Assembly (NCBI RefSeq): GCF_947495315.1
Contig: NZ_CANLYD010000001.1
Span: forward strand, 682,001-746,000
Source: an uncultured Aquimarina sp.
GTDB taxonomy: Bacteria > Bacteroidota > Bacteroidia > Flavobacteriales > Flavobacteriaceae
DNA: 64,000 nt
Reading direction: 5' to 3'
Part shown: in pieces, positions 45,626-56,100 of the stretch
Layout: the number at the start of each line of letters is the position of its first letter
Numbering within the stretch: position 1 is the stretch's first letter
Translations under genes and position numbers: made by a program
Notes under the pieces: generated by a model
Database searches by the model: none
What the model saw: the letters and a program-made list of their open reading frames with translations, nothing else
Told to the model about the DNA's origin: nothing

Positions 45626-47125
45626 ATGAATTTCAAAACATTTCTTTTTTTAATACTACTAAACCTTGTATCCGATTTTTCATTTTCGCAGGATAAGACA
45701 CTGGTAAAGAACGAATACATTTCAATAGAAAAATTACATGAAGATATAGATATTCTTAAAAGTAACCTGGAATCTATTCATGCAGGTTTATATAATTATA
45801 CTACGAAAGATGAGATGGATAGAGCATTTGAAAACGTAAAATCTCAAATTAAGACACCATTAACTTCAATTGAGTTTTATAGAAGAATAGTCTCTTTGCA
45901 TAGGTATATCAAGAATGGGCATACGATTATAATCCCTTCCGAAGATTTTGATCAGACTACAGCCACTACAAAACCTATACTGCCGATAGATGTATATTGG
46001 GATAAGGGGTTCCTTTATGTACTAAGAAATAATTCTAATGATGGAATAACAATACCTATTGGAGTAAGAATAGATACTATAAATGGTCGAAATGCTTCAG
46101 AACTTTTTCTTGAAATGGCAAGTTTATGGACTAGAGATGGGAATAATACCACTTTTCCGGAAGGTATAACACAAAGAGCCTTTGCTGGCTTTTATATAAA
46201 TTTCATAGGATCACCTAAAAACTATGAGCTGGTTTACACAGATGATTCAGGTAATTCTCATAAAACTAATATAAAAGCTTTGACAACTCCTGAAATTGAT
46301 AAAAATAGGTTAGAACGGTATGGAGATATACGTTATTACTGGACAAAAGATGATGGAGATGCCATTACACTTGATATTAAAGGAAACATTGCCCTTCTAC
46401 GAATTAAAACCTGTGCGAATTCCGATATTAGAAAATTTGGATCTTCGATTAAAGGAATTTTGAACAGATTCTTTCGTAAAATATTAGATAATGAGATAGC
46501 TCATTTAATAATAGACATAAGAGATAATGGAGGAGGAGATGAAATTATATCGAGAGAATTGTTTCTGCATATATCACAAAAACCATTCGTGTTATTTGAT
46601 GATTCGTATCTGATAACAAATGGAATTGTAAATAAAAAATTATATACAGAAAACGTAGTTGGGGTGAATACGTTTGCTAAAATAGGCTTATATAAAGGTG
46701 ATGATGGGTATTATAGACAAAACAGGTTTGGTCGTTTTGTTTTTCGCTCTAGTGCTAAATTTAAAGAGCATAAACCCTATAATAAAAGGTATAGTGGTAA
46801 AATATATACCTTAACCAATGCCTATACCTTTTCTGCAGCTGGAGAGATGGCTTCTTCAATGAAAACAAATACAGATAGTCTTTTTATAGGAGAAGAACCT
46901 GGTGGAAATTCAGCACAAGTTGTTGCAGGAGAAACATTCACACTCGTTTTACCGAATTCAAAAAATAGAGTTATAATTCCTGTAGTCAATCAAGTTCTTC
47001 ATACAATAGCAACTCCAAGAGATAGAGGAGTACTGCCGGATTATGTAGTAAGAAATAGCATTAGTGATATGATTAATGCACGCGATGCTGTATTGGAGTA
47101 TACGTATAAGCTTATAAGAGATTGA
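45626..47125 (+). CDS. exported S41-family (tail-specific) peptidase
   Basis: The product has 499 residues with a signal peptide ending near SFSQ. An N-terminal helical region (about 30-110) and a PDZ-like part (about 120-180) lead to the S41 domain. The motifs are HLIIDIRDNGGGDE and TLTNAYTFSAAGEMASS, in which the Ser of FSAAGE is the likely nucleophile. This family cleaves peptides from their C-terminal end in the periplasm. Its position between an ABC ATPase and a permease-M1 peptidase is unusual and suggests peptide processing or uptake. Confidence 0.9.
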   Translation: MNFKTFLFLILLNLVSDFSFSQDKTLVKNEYISIEKLHEDIDILKSNLESIHAGLYNYTTKDEMDRAFENVKSQIKTPLTSIEFYRRIVSLHRYIKNGHTIIIPSEDFDQTTATTKPILPIDVYWDKGFLYVLRNNSNDGITIPIGVRIDTINGRNASELFLEMASLWTRDGNNTTFPEGITQRAFAGFYINFIGSPKNYELVYTDDSGNSHKTNIKALTTPEIDKNRLERYGDIRYYWTKDDGDAITLDIKGNIALLRIKTCANSDIRKFGSSIKGILNRFFRKILDNEIAHLIIDIRDNGGGDEIISRELFLHISQKPFVLFDDSYLITNGIVNKKLYTENVVGVNTFAKIGLYKGDDGYYRQNRFGRFVFRSSAKFKEHKPYNKRYSGKIYTLTNAYTFSAAGEMASSMKTNTDSLFIGEEPGGNSAQVVAGETFTLVLPNSKNRVIIPVVNQVLHTIATPRDRGVLPDYVVRNSISDMINARDAVLEYTYKLIRD

Positions 47126-47155
47126 ATTGGATTTTAATTTTAAAAAGGAAACATC

Positions 47156-50100
47156 ATGTTTAAACATATTTTTTTATACGAATTAAAATATTGGATAAAG
47201 AAACCTGTACTGTATGTGTATTTGGTGGTATTCTCTGGATTGGCATTTATAGCAATTGCAGGTACTGGAGGCTTATTTGATCCTCCATTAGCTACAAAAG
47301 CTGCTAGATTAATCAATTCGCCTTTCGAAATTAATTATCTACTTCAGTATTTTAATAAATTACTATTATTCTTATTACCTGCTATTATTGGTGCAACGGT
47401 TTATAAAGACTTTAGAGATAATACACATAGCGTACTATATAGCTTTCCTATTAAGAAGAAAGAGTATATACTGGGTAAGTTTATAAATTCATTCACATTG
47501 GTTTTTGGAATTGCAATAACAATAACTGTTGTTATGATACTAACAGAGCACCTACCGGGTTTAGACGATAACAAAATGGGGGATTTTCGTTTAGTGGGAT
47601 ATCTACAAGCTTTTTTGCTATATACAGTTCCTAATTTACTTTTTTATGGAGCTATTGTTTTTGCCGTAGTAGCGTATTTTAGAAATATATATGCAGGGTT
47701 CGTTATCATTCTAATTTTATTTTTACTTCAAAATATTACACAAAATCTGTTTCAAGGTGTTTCTATAGCATTATTGGATCCTTTTGGACAAAATGCAGTA
47801 ATCTATGAGACACAGTATTGGACCCTGGAAGATAAAAATTTCAAACTAATACCTGTGTTAGGTGTTGCATTATATAACAGATTAGTATGGTTTGCCATAA
47901 CTGTTATAACGGTTGGTTATGTGTACAGAAAGTTTGCACTAACAGAACATCCGAGTACCACACTTTTTAAAAAGAAAACAGAAAAGCGTCAGGCTAAAAA
48001 GAGTATTGGAGGTAGTATCAATATTCGACTGCCTAAAGTATCGTATCAGTTTTCTAATCAACAACAACTCAAAAATAGTTGGTTGTTATCAGCAGTTAAT
48101 TTTCAGAGCATCGTAAAAAGCTGGATGTTTTACATCATTATTGCTTTCGGAATTTTAGCGGTTTTATTTTCCATTGCTAAGGTGACTAATAATAGTGAGA
48201 TGACAATTTTACCGGTAACCAATGTAGTATTAACGATCCCCGCATTTTTCTTTACTACGATCATTATGCTGCTTACCTTTATTTATAGTGGTATGCTTGT
48301 TCATAAAGATCAGGTATCTAATATGAACCAATTAGTGGATGCTACACCAATACCCAATTTTACTTTGTTACTATCAAAAATTATCGCAATCATAAAAATG
48401 CAGGCATTGTTACTTTTTATAATGATGCTCTCCGGAATCATCATCCAGGTGTATAATAGCTATTATAATTTAGAAATTGGGTTGTATGTTTTTGATTTAT
48501 TTATTGTCAAATTTAGTGGACTGATTATTTGGGCGCTTGCTTCGGTTTTTATCCATACGCTGGTAAGAAATACGTACTTAGGAATTTTTATACTCCTCAT
48601 CGGATGGTTTGGTATATCAGGACTAAAACAAATAGGGATGGATTCTTTTCTGATACTATTCAATTTTTCTGAACCGATGCCATATTCAGATATGAATGCA
48701 TATGGTGATCAATTAGCGCCTTATTTTTTAGTAAAAGGATATTGGACTCTTTTTGGGATACTTTTGGTGACTGCATCATATTTACTATGGATTCGAGGGA
48801 TGCATCAATCTATTAAAGAACGTTTGTCTTTTATAAAAACAAGATTTAATAGACGCATTCAGATTATAGGAGGGTTGCTTCTAATTGGATTTGTGGTATT
48901 AGGATTTACAATTCACAGAGAAGAAAATAAGCAGGTAGCATTATCATCACAGGAACAAGACAAAGCATTTGATCAATTCGAAAAAAGCTTTTCTAAATAT
49001 GCTAACATAATCAATCAACCAAAAGTTACGGATATTAGCCTGAACATAGCTATTTTTCCGAAAACCAATGATTTAGAGGTACAAGGAAGCTATACTTTGA
49101 TTAATACATCACAACAAGTAATAGATACGATCTTGGTGAAAACTGGGTTTAATGAAACTACTTCATTTACATTGGATAAAGCTTCAGAAATTGTTGATCA
49201 GGATCCTTATGTGAAGTTCTCCGTATTAAAATTAGCAAAAGGATTACACCCCAATGATAGTATACAATTAAACTTTACACTGAAAAGCAAACCTACTACA
49301 CTTTTTAAGAATAACGCTAATGTATTGAATAATGGAACGTTATTTAAAAATAATATTTTTCCTAGGTTAGGGTATTTCTTACATGGAAATGAAAAACATC
49401 CAAGTGATGCTACATCAAAACAAAAACATTATTATTCACAGGATTCCGATTTTATTAGTTTAAAGACTGTCATAAGTACTTCTCAGGACCAAACAGCCAT
49501 TTCTCCTGGATATTTAAAACGAGCATGGAAAGAAGATAAGAGGAATTATTTTGAATATCAGACAGATGCTAAAATCAAAAATTCATTAAGCTTTAGTTCT
49601 GGTGTCTTCGAAATCGAAAAAGAGAGTTATAAAAATGTTGATTTAGAAATTTATTATCATAAAGATCATACGTACAACCTTTCTAAAATGAAAGAAGGTC
49701 TAAAAGCTGCATTGGATTATAATGCGAAGCATTTTGGAGCATATCAATTTACAGAAGCAAGAATTGTAGAATTTCCAATAACTGAAGGAACCTATGCTTC
49801 AGTAATGGCCAATAGTATTCCTACTTCAGAAATGCGTTTTATAGCCAATAGCTCTGATGAAACTATAGATATATCGTTTTATACAATTGCTCATGAATTA
49901 ACCCATCAATGGTGGGCAAATCAATTGGTGCCCGCAGATGCTTTAGGCGCAATCATGCTAAGCGAAAGTATTACAGAATATATATCCCTGAATATTTTTG
50001 AAGAACATTATGGGGCAGAGAAGAAGCTTGATTTTCTAAAAATGCAGCATGGTCGATATATAAAGGGTAGAACCTCTGAAATAGCTACAGAACCACCATT

Positions 50101-50647
50101 ATATTTGGTAACAGCTGGTCAGCAATATCTAGCATATGGTAAAGGAACAGTGGTTTTTAATACGCTGAGTCATTATTTAGGTAAAGAAAAAACGCATACA
50201 ATTCTGAAGGATTTCTTTGATCTATACAAAAACAAAGAAGCACCTTATCCCACCTCTATAGAATTAGTAGAAAGCATCAGAAAAGCGACTCCGGATTCAT
50301 TGAAATATATGGTAAAAGATCTTTTTGAGACCGTTACATTTTACGATACTAAAATAGAGAATGTAAAAGTGACATCAGACGAAAAAGGGACGTATGCAGC
50401 TGAGGTTGATTTTAGCGTTTCTAAGCATAGAAATAGGGCAGAAGAAGCATCTCTTAATTTGAAGGATTACATAGAGATTGGATTTTATAATGAAGATGAT
50501 GAATTGATTTCTTTAGAAGTACTTAAAATATCTCAAAATTCGAATCAGATCATTTTTCGTTTAAAAGAAAAGCCTTATAAAGTAGTGATTGATCCTAATT
50601 ATCTATTGATAGAAAAGGATATTGATGATAATGTATTTAGATTATAG
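47156..50647 (+). CDS. ABC transporter permease fused to M1-family aminopeptidase
   Basis: The product has 1163 residues. The N-terminal part (about 1-580) has ABC-2-type permease features: about twelve hydrophobic segments in two similar halves. The C-terminal part from about 620 is an M1-family peptidase. The zinc motif is HELTHQWW (His913, Glu914, His917), with Glu937 as third ligand 19 residues later; M1 enzymes usually have 18, but this fusion family shares the extra residue as far as I recall. The catalytic core lies on the side opposite the ATPase, in the periplasm. The ATPase at 44727 would energise the permease. Confidence 0.9.
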   Translation: MFKHIFLYELKYWIKKPVLYVYLVVFSGLAFIAIAGTGGLFDPPLATKAARLINSPFEINYLLQYFNKLLLFLLPAIIGATVYKDFRDNTHSVLYSFPIKKKEYILGKFINSFTLVFGIAITITVVMILTEHLPGLDDNKMGDFRLVGYLQAFLLYTVPNLLFYGAIVFAVVAYFRNIYAGFVIILILFLLQNITQNLFQGVSIALLDPFGQNAVIYETQYWTLEDKNFKLIPVLGVALYNRLVWFAITVITVGYVYRKFALTEHPSTTLFKKKTEKRQAKKSIGGSINIRLPKVSYQFSNQQQLKNSWLLSAVNFQSIVKSWMFYIIIAFGILAVLFSIAKVTNNSEMTILPVTNVVLTIPAFFFTTIIMLLTFIYSGMLVHKDQVSNMNQLVDATPIPNFTLLLSKIIAIIKMQALLLFIMMLSGIIIQVYNSYYNLEIGLYVFDLFIVKFSGLIIWALASVFIHTLVRNTYLGIFILLIGWFGISGLKQIGMDSFLILFNFSEPMPYSDMNAYGDQLAPYFLVKGYWTLFGILLVTASYLLWIRGMHQSIKERLSFIKTRFNRRIQIIGGLLLIGFVVLGFTIHREENKQVALSSQEQDKAFDQFEKSFSKYANIINQPKVTDISLNIAIFPKTNDLEVQGSYTLINTSQQVIDTILVKTGFNETTSFTLDKASEIVDQDPYVKFSVLKLAKGLHPNDSIQLNFTLKSKPTTLFKNNANVLNNGTLFKNNIFPRLGYFLHGNEKHPSDATSKQKHYYSQDSDFISLKTVISTSQDQTAISPGYLKRAWKEDKRNYFEYQTDAKIKNSLSFSSGVFEIEKESYKNVDLEIYYHKDHTYNLSKMKEGLKAALDYNAKHFGAYQFTEARIVEFPITEGTYASVMANSIPTSEMRFIANSSDETIDISFYTIAHELTHQWWANQLVPADALGAIMLSESITEYISLNIFEEHYGAEKKLDFLKMQHGRYIKGRTSEIATEPPLYLVTAGQQYLAYGKGTVVFNTLSHYLGKEKTHTILKDFFDLYKNKEAPYPTSIELVESIRKATPDSLKYMVKDLFETVTFYDTKIENVKVTSDEKGTYAAEVDFSVSKHRNRAEEASLNLKDYIEIGFYNEDDELISLEVLKISQNSNQIIFRLKEKPYKVVIDPNYLLIEKDIDDNVFRL

Positions 50648-50656
50648 TTAATTATG

Positions 50657-50693
50657 TAGATTGGTTTAGAAATATAATTTATAAACCAATCTA
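50657..50693. terminator. hairpin between convergent operons
   Basis: A perfect 12-bp stem (TAGATTGGTTTA 50657-50668 with TAAACCAATCTA 50682-50693) lies 9 bases after the 47156 gene and overlaps the stop codon of the TolC gene on the other strand. It can serve both transcripts. Confidence 0.75.
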
Positions 50694-52112
50694 TAACGTA
50701 TTCCCACGGTAAAATTCTAATATTTTTACACGTAATAAATATTCATATTTAGCATTGGTAAGATTGGTTTCTGCATTGTCTAAGTTATTCTTACTTGTGA
50801 TATATGCTATAAAGTTAGATACACCATTATTAAATCGGATTTCATTTACTCGATATGATTCTTTAAAAGCAGTTACTTGATTCTGTAGGCTTTCATAACG
50901 TTCATAGGCAGTCTGCATATCAAAATGAACCTGTGCAATAGCATTTTTTACTTCTAGTGCGGTTCGTTCTAGTTCAATAAGAGATTCTTCAGCTTTTATC
51001 TTTTCGAGGGCTACATTGTTTTTTGCCCGAAAACCATTGAATAAAGGAATGTCTACTGCAATTCCCACAACGGTATTTAAATTGTTATCAAACTGATCCA
51101 AATACTCAATTTTTTCTCCATTAAACTGTGATTCATTTGTAAAAACAGAAATTTGTTCATTATTAACAGTTATAAAATCTCCTGTTTCCACGATATCAGA
51201 ACCTATTTCTGTAAATGTTTCAGCGACACTAGAATAGTTAGTGTTTACTTGTCCAAAAAACGAAATTTCAGGAATATATTGGGCTTTAGCAACTTTGATT
51301 CCTTTTTCAGCAGCTTTTGCTCTTAATTCTTTAGCTTTAAAAGTTGCTAAATTTTGCATGGCTTCATTAAAAATATCGTCTGATGAAAGTGTGTACTCTT
51401 CGAAATCTAGTAAAATGGATGCTTTATCTATCAAAATATCTCCTTGTAAGTTCATTAATCTCGCAAGGCTTAGTTTCGCATTATTTAGATCGCTTTCTGC
51501 AGCTAGGATGTTCGTTTCATCAATGGTTTTTTGGCCTTTTATGTCTGCATAATCAGCTGGATTTCCGACCTCTTCATTGTATAAATCTTCCTGTTGTTTT
51601 AATTGCTTGTTAGTCGCTATTAATCTTGTTTTGGCTAAAGCTAATACGTCTTTTCTGTTTAAAACCTGAAGATACGCTAAGGTTACATTTAATATCAATG
51701 TTTGTTTAGCTTCTTCTATTTCCATCTCAGAAGCTTGTTTGTTAAGTCGTTGTTGACGCACTGTATTTAATAGTCGGAAACCATTAAATATAGTAGCATC
51801 CAGATTTAATCTTGCATTAGAAAACGTTAGCTCTTGATTTATAAAATCATTGGTAAATGGATCAATACTTCTTCCATTATTCACACCAATATTATAATTA
51901 CCATTCAGTGTTGGTAAGATGTTGGCTTTAGATTGATTATAGTTTACTCGGGCTGTAGTAGCATTCAAAATAGTGGATTTTAAATCCAGATTATTTTCTA
52001 AAGCGATATCGATACATTGGTCTAGGGAGTACCTTTCTGTGTCTTTTCTTTGTGTAAATCCAACGAATTGTAAAAGAAAAGCACTGATATAAATAATTGA
52101 TTTCAGTGACAT
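50691..52112 (-). CDS. TolC-family outer-membrane channel protein
   Basis: The product has 473 residues with a signal peptide ending near FVGFTQ. It has the usual TolC repeats: LDQCIDIALENNLDLK at the start, long amphipathic helices in each half (LNVTLAYLQVLNRKDV; NAIAQVHFDMQTAYERY) and NGVSNFIAYITSKNNLDNAE near the C-terminus. The length fits the family norm. It is the last gene of the minus-strand ABC unit, 11 bases after the ATPase. It is the outer-membrane part for the MacB-type export system. Confidence 0.9.
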   Translation of the reverse strand: MSLKSIIYISAFLLQFVGFTQRKDTERYSLDQCIDIALENNLDLKSTILNATTARVNYNQSKANILPTLNGNYNIGVNNGRSIDPFTNDFINQELTFSNARLNLDATIFNGFRLLNTVRQQRLNKQASEMEIEEAKQTLILNVTLAYLQVLNRKDVLALAKTRLIATNKQLKQQEDLYNEEVGNPADYADIKGQKTIDETNILAAESDLNNAKLSLARLMNLQGDILIDKASILLDFEEYTLSSDDIFNEAMQNLATFKAKELRAKAAEKGIKVAKAQYIPEISFFGQVNTNYSSVAETFTEIGSDIVETGDFITVNNEQISVFTNESQFNGEKIEYLDQFDNNLNTVVGIAVDIPLFNGFRAKNNVALEKIKAEESLIELERTALEVKNAIAQVHFDMQTAYERYESLQNQVTAFKESYRVNEIRFNNGVSNFIAYITSKNNLDNAETNLTNAKYEYLLRVKILEFYRGNTL

Positions 52113-52123
52113 GTTATTTTTGA

Positions 52124-52792
52124 TTATTCAGAGACGATATGTCCGTCTAAAAGATTAATAATTCTCGAACCATAAGAAGCGTTATTCTCAGAGTGGGTAG
52201 CTTGTATAATTGTTACGCCTTCTTTGTTTAATTCAGAAAATAACTCCATAATTTCAGTACTCTGTTTAGAATTTAGGTTTCCTGTAGGTTCATCTGCTAA
52301 AATCAGCTTTGGTTTGGTAATTAAGGCTCTGGCTATACCTACCAATTGTTGTTGTCCACCACTTAGTTGCGCAGGAAATAAATCTTTTTTACCCACAATA
52401 TTAAAACGATCTAACATGTCGGCTACTAGGGCTTTTCGTTCAGAGGATTTTACGTTTTTGTAGAGTAGTGGAGTTTCAATGTTTTCGTATACTGTTAACT
52501 CATCGATAAGGTGATATGCCTGAAACACAAAACCGATATACTCTTTATAAAGTTTAGATCGTCGCTTTTCTTTCATAGTATGAACAGCTTCATCTAAAAA
52601 GGTATAACTACCGTCGGTAAAATTATCTAGCATACCGATACAGTTCAATAATGTAGATTTACCGGATCCTGATGGCCCCATCAGTGATATAAATTCTCCT
52701 TCATTAACATTTAAGTTAATACTATCGAGTAATGCTATTTTCTTACTTCCAGAATTGATTACTCTCGAAGCATTTGTAAGTTGTAAGATCAT
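52124..52792 (-). CDS. LolD/MacB-type ABC transporter ATPase
   Basis: The product has 222 residues. Walker A is GPSGSGKST, the Q-loop region FVFQAYHLIDE, signature LSGGQQQLVGIARAL, Walker B LILADEPTGNLNS and the H-loop QATHSE. This is the pattern of the MacB/LolD ATPases, which power FtsX-type permeases. It is the only ATPase in the run 50691-64000 and so may serve several of the five permeases. A GIN-domain gene lies upstream by 35 bases. Confidence 0.95.
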   Translation of the reverse strand: MILQLTNASRVINSGSKKIALLDSINLNVNEGEFISLMGPSGSGKSTLLNCIGMLDNFTDGSYTFLDEAVHTMKEKRRSKLYKEYIGFVFQAYHLIDELTVYENIETPLLYKNVKSSERKALVADMLDRFNIVGKKDLFPAQLSGGQQQLVGIARALITKPKLILADEPTGNLNSKQSTEIMELFSELNKEGVTIIQATHSENNASYGSRIINLLDGHIVSE

Positions 52793-52827
52793 ATTTTTGT
52801 GATGAATGATTATAGAGTTAAATAATA

Positions 52828-53571
52828 TTATTGAATTTCTGATATTTCTACTTCTCCTATGTTTAAACCTTTACTGATACTTGCGCCACCTTTGTAATAA
52901 AGTCTTGCTTCGCCAAAAGCTGTAAGTTTGATACGATTAGATGCTTGTATTTTAAATTCAGCTTCTCCAAAAGCTTTCAATTTTGTATTTCTATTATCGA
53001 CACCAAGTAGATTTGTAAGACTTTCTCCAAAGGCCGTAATTTTTTGATTTTCGATGGTTCCATCTTTTATCTCTAGGGTACTTTCACCAAAAATGTCTAC
53101 GTCCAGATTCTCAAAATTCACTTCATTAAAAACTACCTGTGACTCCCCAAAAATATTTAAATCAAAAGTTTCGGCAGCTATCTTACTTTTACATAAAATA
53201 GCCTGTTCTCCTCTTATCGAAAGTTCTTTAAGTTGTTTATAACCAATGGTAACTGTTAGTACTTTTCCTTTATAAATAGGTACTTGTCTTTTGATTCCAT
53301 TGATAACTACTGTTTCATTTTTGGTAGTTTCTTTGGCATCATCCAGATAAATACGAAGCACATTTCTTTTAACAACAATGTTTATTTTATCTTCTGGTTC
53401 TGTACTTTCTTCAATGGTTACAGATTCTTCATTGCTTTCTACAAAAGTTGCTTGTATATGCGGACTTATAATTACTTTTTCGAAAGCACTAACACTCTTC
53501 TTTGTTTGTGATATTGCTAGTTGAGTACTAGTTAATACTATTAATGTTAGAAAATATTTTAGATGTCTCAT
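52828..53571 (-). CDS. GIN-domain (DUF2807) exported protein
   Basis: The product has 247 residues with a signal peptide ending near LAISQ. The remainder is the DUF2807/GIN right-handed beta-helix: repeated pentapeptide-like turns such as FGESQVVFNEVNFENLDVDIFG, FGESLTNLLGVD, FGEAEFKIQASN and FGEARLYYKGG. Each repeat begins with FGE, which makes the fold easy to see. These proteins are linked to the cell surface in Bacteroidota; their function is not established. It lies between the ATPase and the permease of 53619. Confidence 0.88.
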   Translation of the reverse strand: MRHLKYFLTLIVLTSTQLAISQTKKSVSAFEKVIISPHIQATFVESNEESVTIEESTEPEDKINIVVKRNVLRIYLDDAKETTKNETVVINGIKRQVPIYKGKVLTVTIGYKQLKELSIRGEQAILCKSKIAAETFDLNIFGESQVVFNEVNFENLDVDIFGESTLEIKDGTIENQKITAFGESLTNLLGVDNRNTKLKAFGEAEFKIQASNRIKLTAFGEARLYYKGGASISKGLNIGEVEISEIQ

Positions 53572-53585
53572 GATGAATTTGTTTT

Positions 53586-53609
53586 TTGATTCGCCTTAGG
53601 CGGACAGGT
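53586..53609 (-). repeat. short palindromic repeat at a gene junction (copy 1)
   Basis: The minus-strand sequence holds CGCCTAAGGCG, a perfect palindrome with one central base, preceded by CCTGTC. It sits between the permease (stop 53619) and the GIN gene (start 53571), about 15 bases ahead of the start. Copies are at 55986 and 63835. Confidence 0.7.
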
Positions 53610-53618
53610 TTATTAATT

Positions 53619-55973
53619 TTATTCGGTTTTTAGACTATTTATGGGATTAGCAATTGCAGCTTTAATTGCTTGAAAACTTACAGTAGCCAGTGCAATTATG
53701 ATGGCTGCAAATCCTGCGATTACAAAAACGAACCAGTTTATTTCGATTCTATAAGCATAATCTTGTAACCAGTTATTCATTACAGCCCAAGCTAATGGAA
53801 TAGCTAACAAAATTGCGAGGCATACTAATTTTAGAAAATCTTTTGATAGTAGTTTTACGATCCCTGTGACACTTGCTCCTAATACTTTTCTTACGCCAAT
53901 CTCCTTACTACGTTGCTCTGCAGTATAAGCCGCAAGTCCAAAAAGCCCTAAGCAAGAAATTAGTATAGCTAATAGTGCAAATATTTGTGATAGTTTACCT
54001 ACCAGCTGTTCACTTTTAAATACAGCATTAAATGCTTCATCTACAAATGTATATTCAAAAGGAAAAGCGGGGTTGTTTTTTTTCATTACTTTTTCAATAG
54101 AGGCAAGCATATCGTTTAAGGCTACACCGGATTTGGTTTTTATATAGAAATATCGTGCGTAATCATGATTATTAAAAAACATAACAGGATCACTTGAGCC
54201 ATACATATCACCGTATTGGTAATCTTTTGCAATACCGATTACATTATAGACATCATCACCTCCTGTTATCGTTTTTCCGATAGGGGAACCATCACCCATA
54301 AGTTTAGCAAGGGATTGAGTTATTATTACATTGGTGCTGTCCAGATCTTGATTTTTCTTAAAGCCTCTTCCTTCTATAAGCTCCATTCCTGTAGTCTTAA
54401 AAAAATCTGAGTTTATATGTCTATACGAAATCAAAACTTCCTCAGTATCGGTTCCTCCTTCCCATTCCAAACCCGATCCATTATTTCCGGCAGATAATAT
54501 TTGAGAGTTACTTAATGCTACGCCATCAACTATTCCTGTGTTTTTTAGATCTTGTTCAAAAACACTAAATTTTTCTATAATATTACCATTAGCGCGCATT
54601 CTAATTAAATGATCTTTGTTATACCCTAAATCTCTGTTTTTTACATGTTGGATCTGTTGATATACGAGTATGGTACAAATAATGAAAACAATAGAAATTG
54701 TGAATTGACCAACTACTAATCCTTTTCTTATAAAAGACGCAGAACCACTTTTAGCTTTTATACCTTTTAAAACTTCTACAGGTTTAAAAGAGGATAAATA
54801 GAATGCAGGATATAGCCCGGCAAATACGCCACAAATAACAGTTATGGTTAATAAGATTCCGATATGAGTAGGATTAGAGATACCTAGTATTAGATCTTTT
54901 TCGATCAGAAGGTTAAATTGTGGTAATATCAATAATAATAACAGTATACTAACTACAGATGCAAAAAATGCCATCATAAGTGATTCGATAACAAACTGAA
55001 TCATCAATCTTGGGCGGCTAGATCCTATTGCTTTTCTTACACCAACTTCATTAGCTCTTTTTTCGCTTCTAGCGGTAGATAAATTCATAAAGTTGATACA
55101 GGCGATAAGCAATATTATCAATGCAATTATAGAAAAGAGACGTACAAAGATGATTTTTCCTCCAACTTTTTTTCCTCCTTCGAATTTGGATCTTAAATGC
55201 CAATCTTTTATGGTATGCAAAAAAGCATAGGTATCGCTATTTATGTTTTTTACAGGTAGTATTTCTCGAACTTTTTTATCAACTTCTTCAAGATTGGCTT
55301 CTGGAGATAGTTCAACAAAAGTATCCGAAAAATTACTTCCATACGTTGTCATCCACTCAGCGCCATCTCGATATCTTTCGAAAGGAGCAACCCAATCAAA
55401 AGGGAAGGATACGTTTTTTGGAAGATTTTCAATAACTCCTGTAATAAGGTATGTATCTTGGTTATTTACTTTAATTGTTTTTCCAAATACTTTTGTGTTT
55501 TCTCCGAAAAGTTGTGCTGCAGTCTCTTTGGTAATAACGATTGCTTCTGGATTATTAAACGCCTTATCTCTATCTCCTTCTATAAACTTAAGGCTAAAAA
55601 TTTCCAAAAAGTCAGCATCTGCATGTCGACCTATTTTATTAATAGCATTATCACCAACCGTAAAAAGAAGTTCTTCTGGACTGGAACGAGTAGCTTTTAT
55701 AATTCCAGGAATTTCGTCTTTCATTACTTGTGCTAGAGGACCTGGTGTGGAGTAAAATGTGCGCCATTCACCTTCGTAATTCTGATTGGTTGGAACGTAA
55801 TAGATTTGATCTTGTTTTGCAAAAGAATCATTAAAACTTACTTCGTCTTCTACCCAAAGAAAAATTAAACTTGCGCAGGTGATGCCCATAGCTAAGCCAA
55901 AAATATTTAAGAAGCTATACCCTTTGTTTTTAAGTAAACTACGAAAAGCGATTTTTATATAATTAAAGATCAT
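53619..55973 (-). CDS. MacB/FtsX-type ABC permease, tandem copy 1
   Basis: The product has 784 residues. After YIKIAFRSLLKNKGYSFLNI comes a first membrane helix (about 20-42), then a MacB-type periplasmic domain (about 45-275). Three membrane segments follow in an FtsX domain (about 285-400), then a second periplasmic domain and FtsX domain with three helices near 665-770. It ends KAAIANPINSLKTE. Such two-domain permeases export lipids, peptides or small molecules with a MacB-like ATPase. It is the nearest of five to the ATPase. Confidence 0.92.
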   Translation of the reverse strand: MIFNYIKIAFRSLLKNKGYSFLNIFGLAMGITCASLIFLWVEDEVSFNDSFAKQDQIYYVPTNQNYEGEWRTFYSTPGPLAQVMKDEIPGIIKATRSSPEELLFTVGDNAINKIGRHADADFLEIFSLKFIEGDRDKAFNNPEAIVITKETAAQLFGENTKVFGKTIKVNNQDTYLITGVIENLPKNVSFPFDWVAPFERYRDGAEWMTTYGSNFSDTFVELSPEANLEEVDKKVREILPVKNINSDTYAFLHTIKDWHLRSKFEGGKKVGGKIIFVRLFSIIALIILLIACINFMNLSTARSEKRANEVGVRKAIGSSRPRLMIQFVIESLMMAFFASVVSILLLLLILPQFNLLIEKDLILGISNPTHIGILLTITVICGVFAGLYPAFYLSSFKPVEVLKGIKAKSGSASFIRKGLVVGQFTISIVFIICTILVYQQIQHVKNRDLGYNKDHLIRMRANGNIIEKFSVFEQDLKNTGIVDGVALSNSQILSAGNNGSGLEWEGGTDTEEVLISYRHINSDFFKTTGMELIEGRGFKKNQDLDSTNVIITQSLAKLMGDGSPIGKTITGGDDVYNVIGIAKDYQYGDMYGSSDPVMFFNNHDYARYFYIKTKSGVALNDMLASIEKVMKKNNPAFPFEYTFVDEAFNAVFKSEQLVGKLSQIFALLAILISCLGLFGLAAYTAEQRSKEIGVRKVLGASVTGIVKLLSKDFLKLVCLAILLAIPLAWAVMNNWLQDYAYRIEINWFVFVIAGFAAIIIALATVSFQAIKAAIANPINSLKTE

Positions 55974-55985
55974 ACTGTTAGTTTT

Positions 55986-56009
55986 TGATCCACCTGAGGC
56001 GGACAGGTT
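55986..56009 (-). repeat. short palindromic repeat at a gene junction (copy 2)
   Basis: The minus-strand sequence CCGCCTCAGGTGG is an imperfect palindrome (one mismatch), preceded by CCTGT. It lies 12-36 bases ahead of the permease start at 55973. Confidence 0.7.
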
Positions 56010-56100
56010 GAATGAATTACTTATGTTAATTATATAGAGAAGATCATGCCGAATATTTAAAACACTGATAATTAGTTGTTTGCGATTTATTTCAAAAATA

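Noticed and set aside
55243..55755. 170-codon plus-strand frame opposite permease copy 1
   Set aside because: It is a shadow of the permease gene; composition is Ser/Leu-rich as expected for an antisense reading and no start context or domain is seen.
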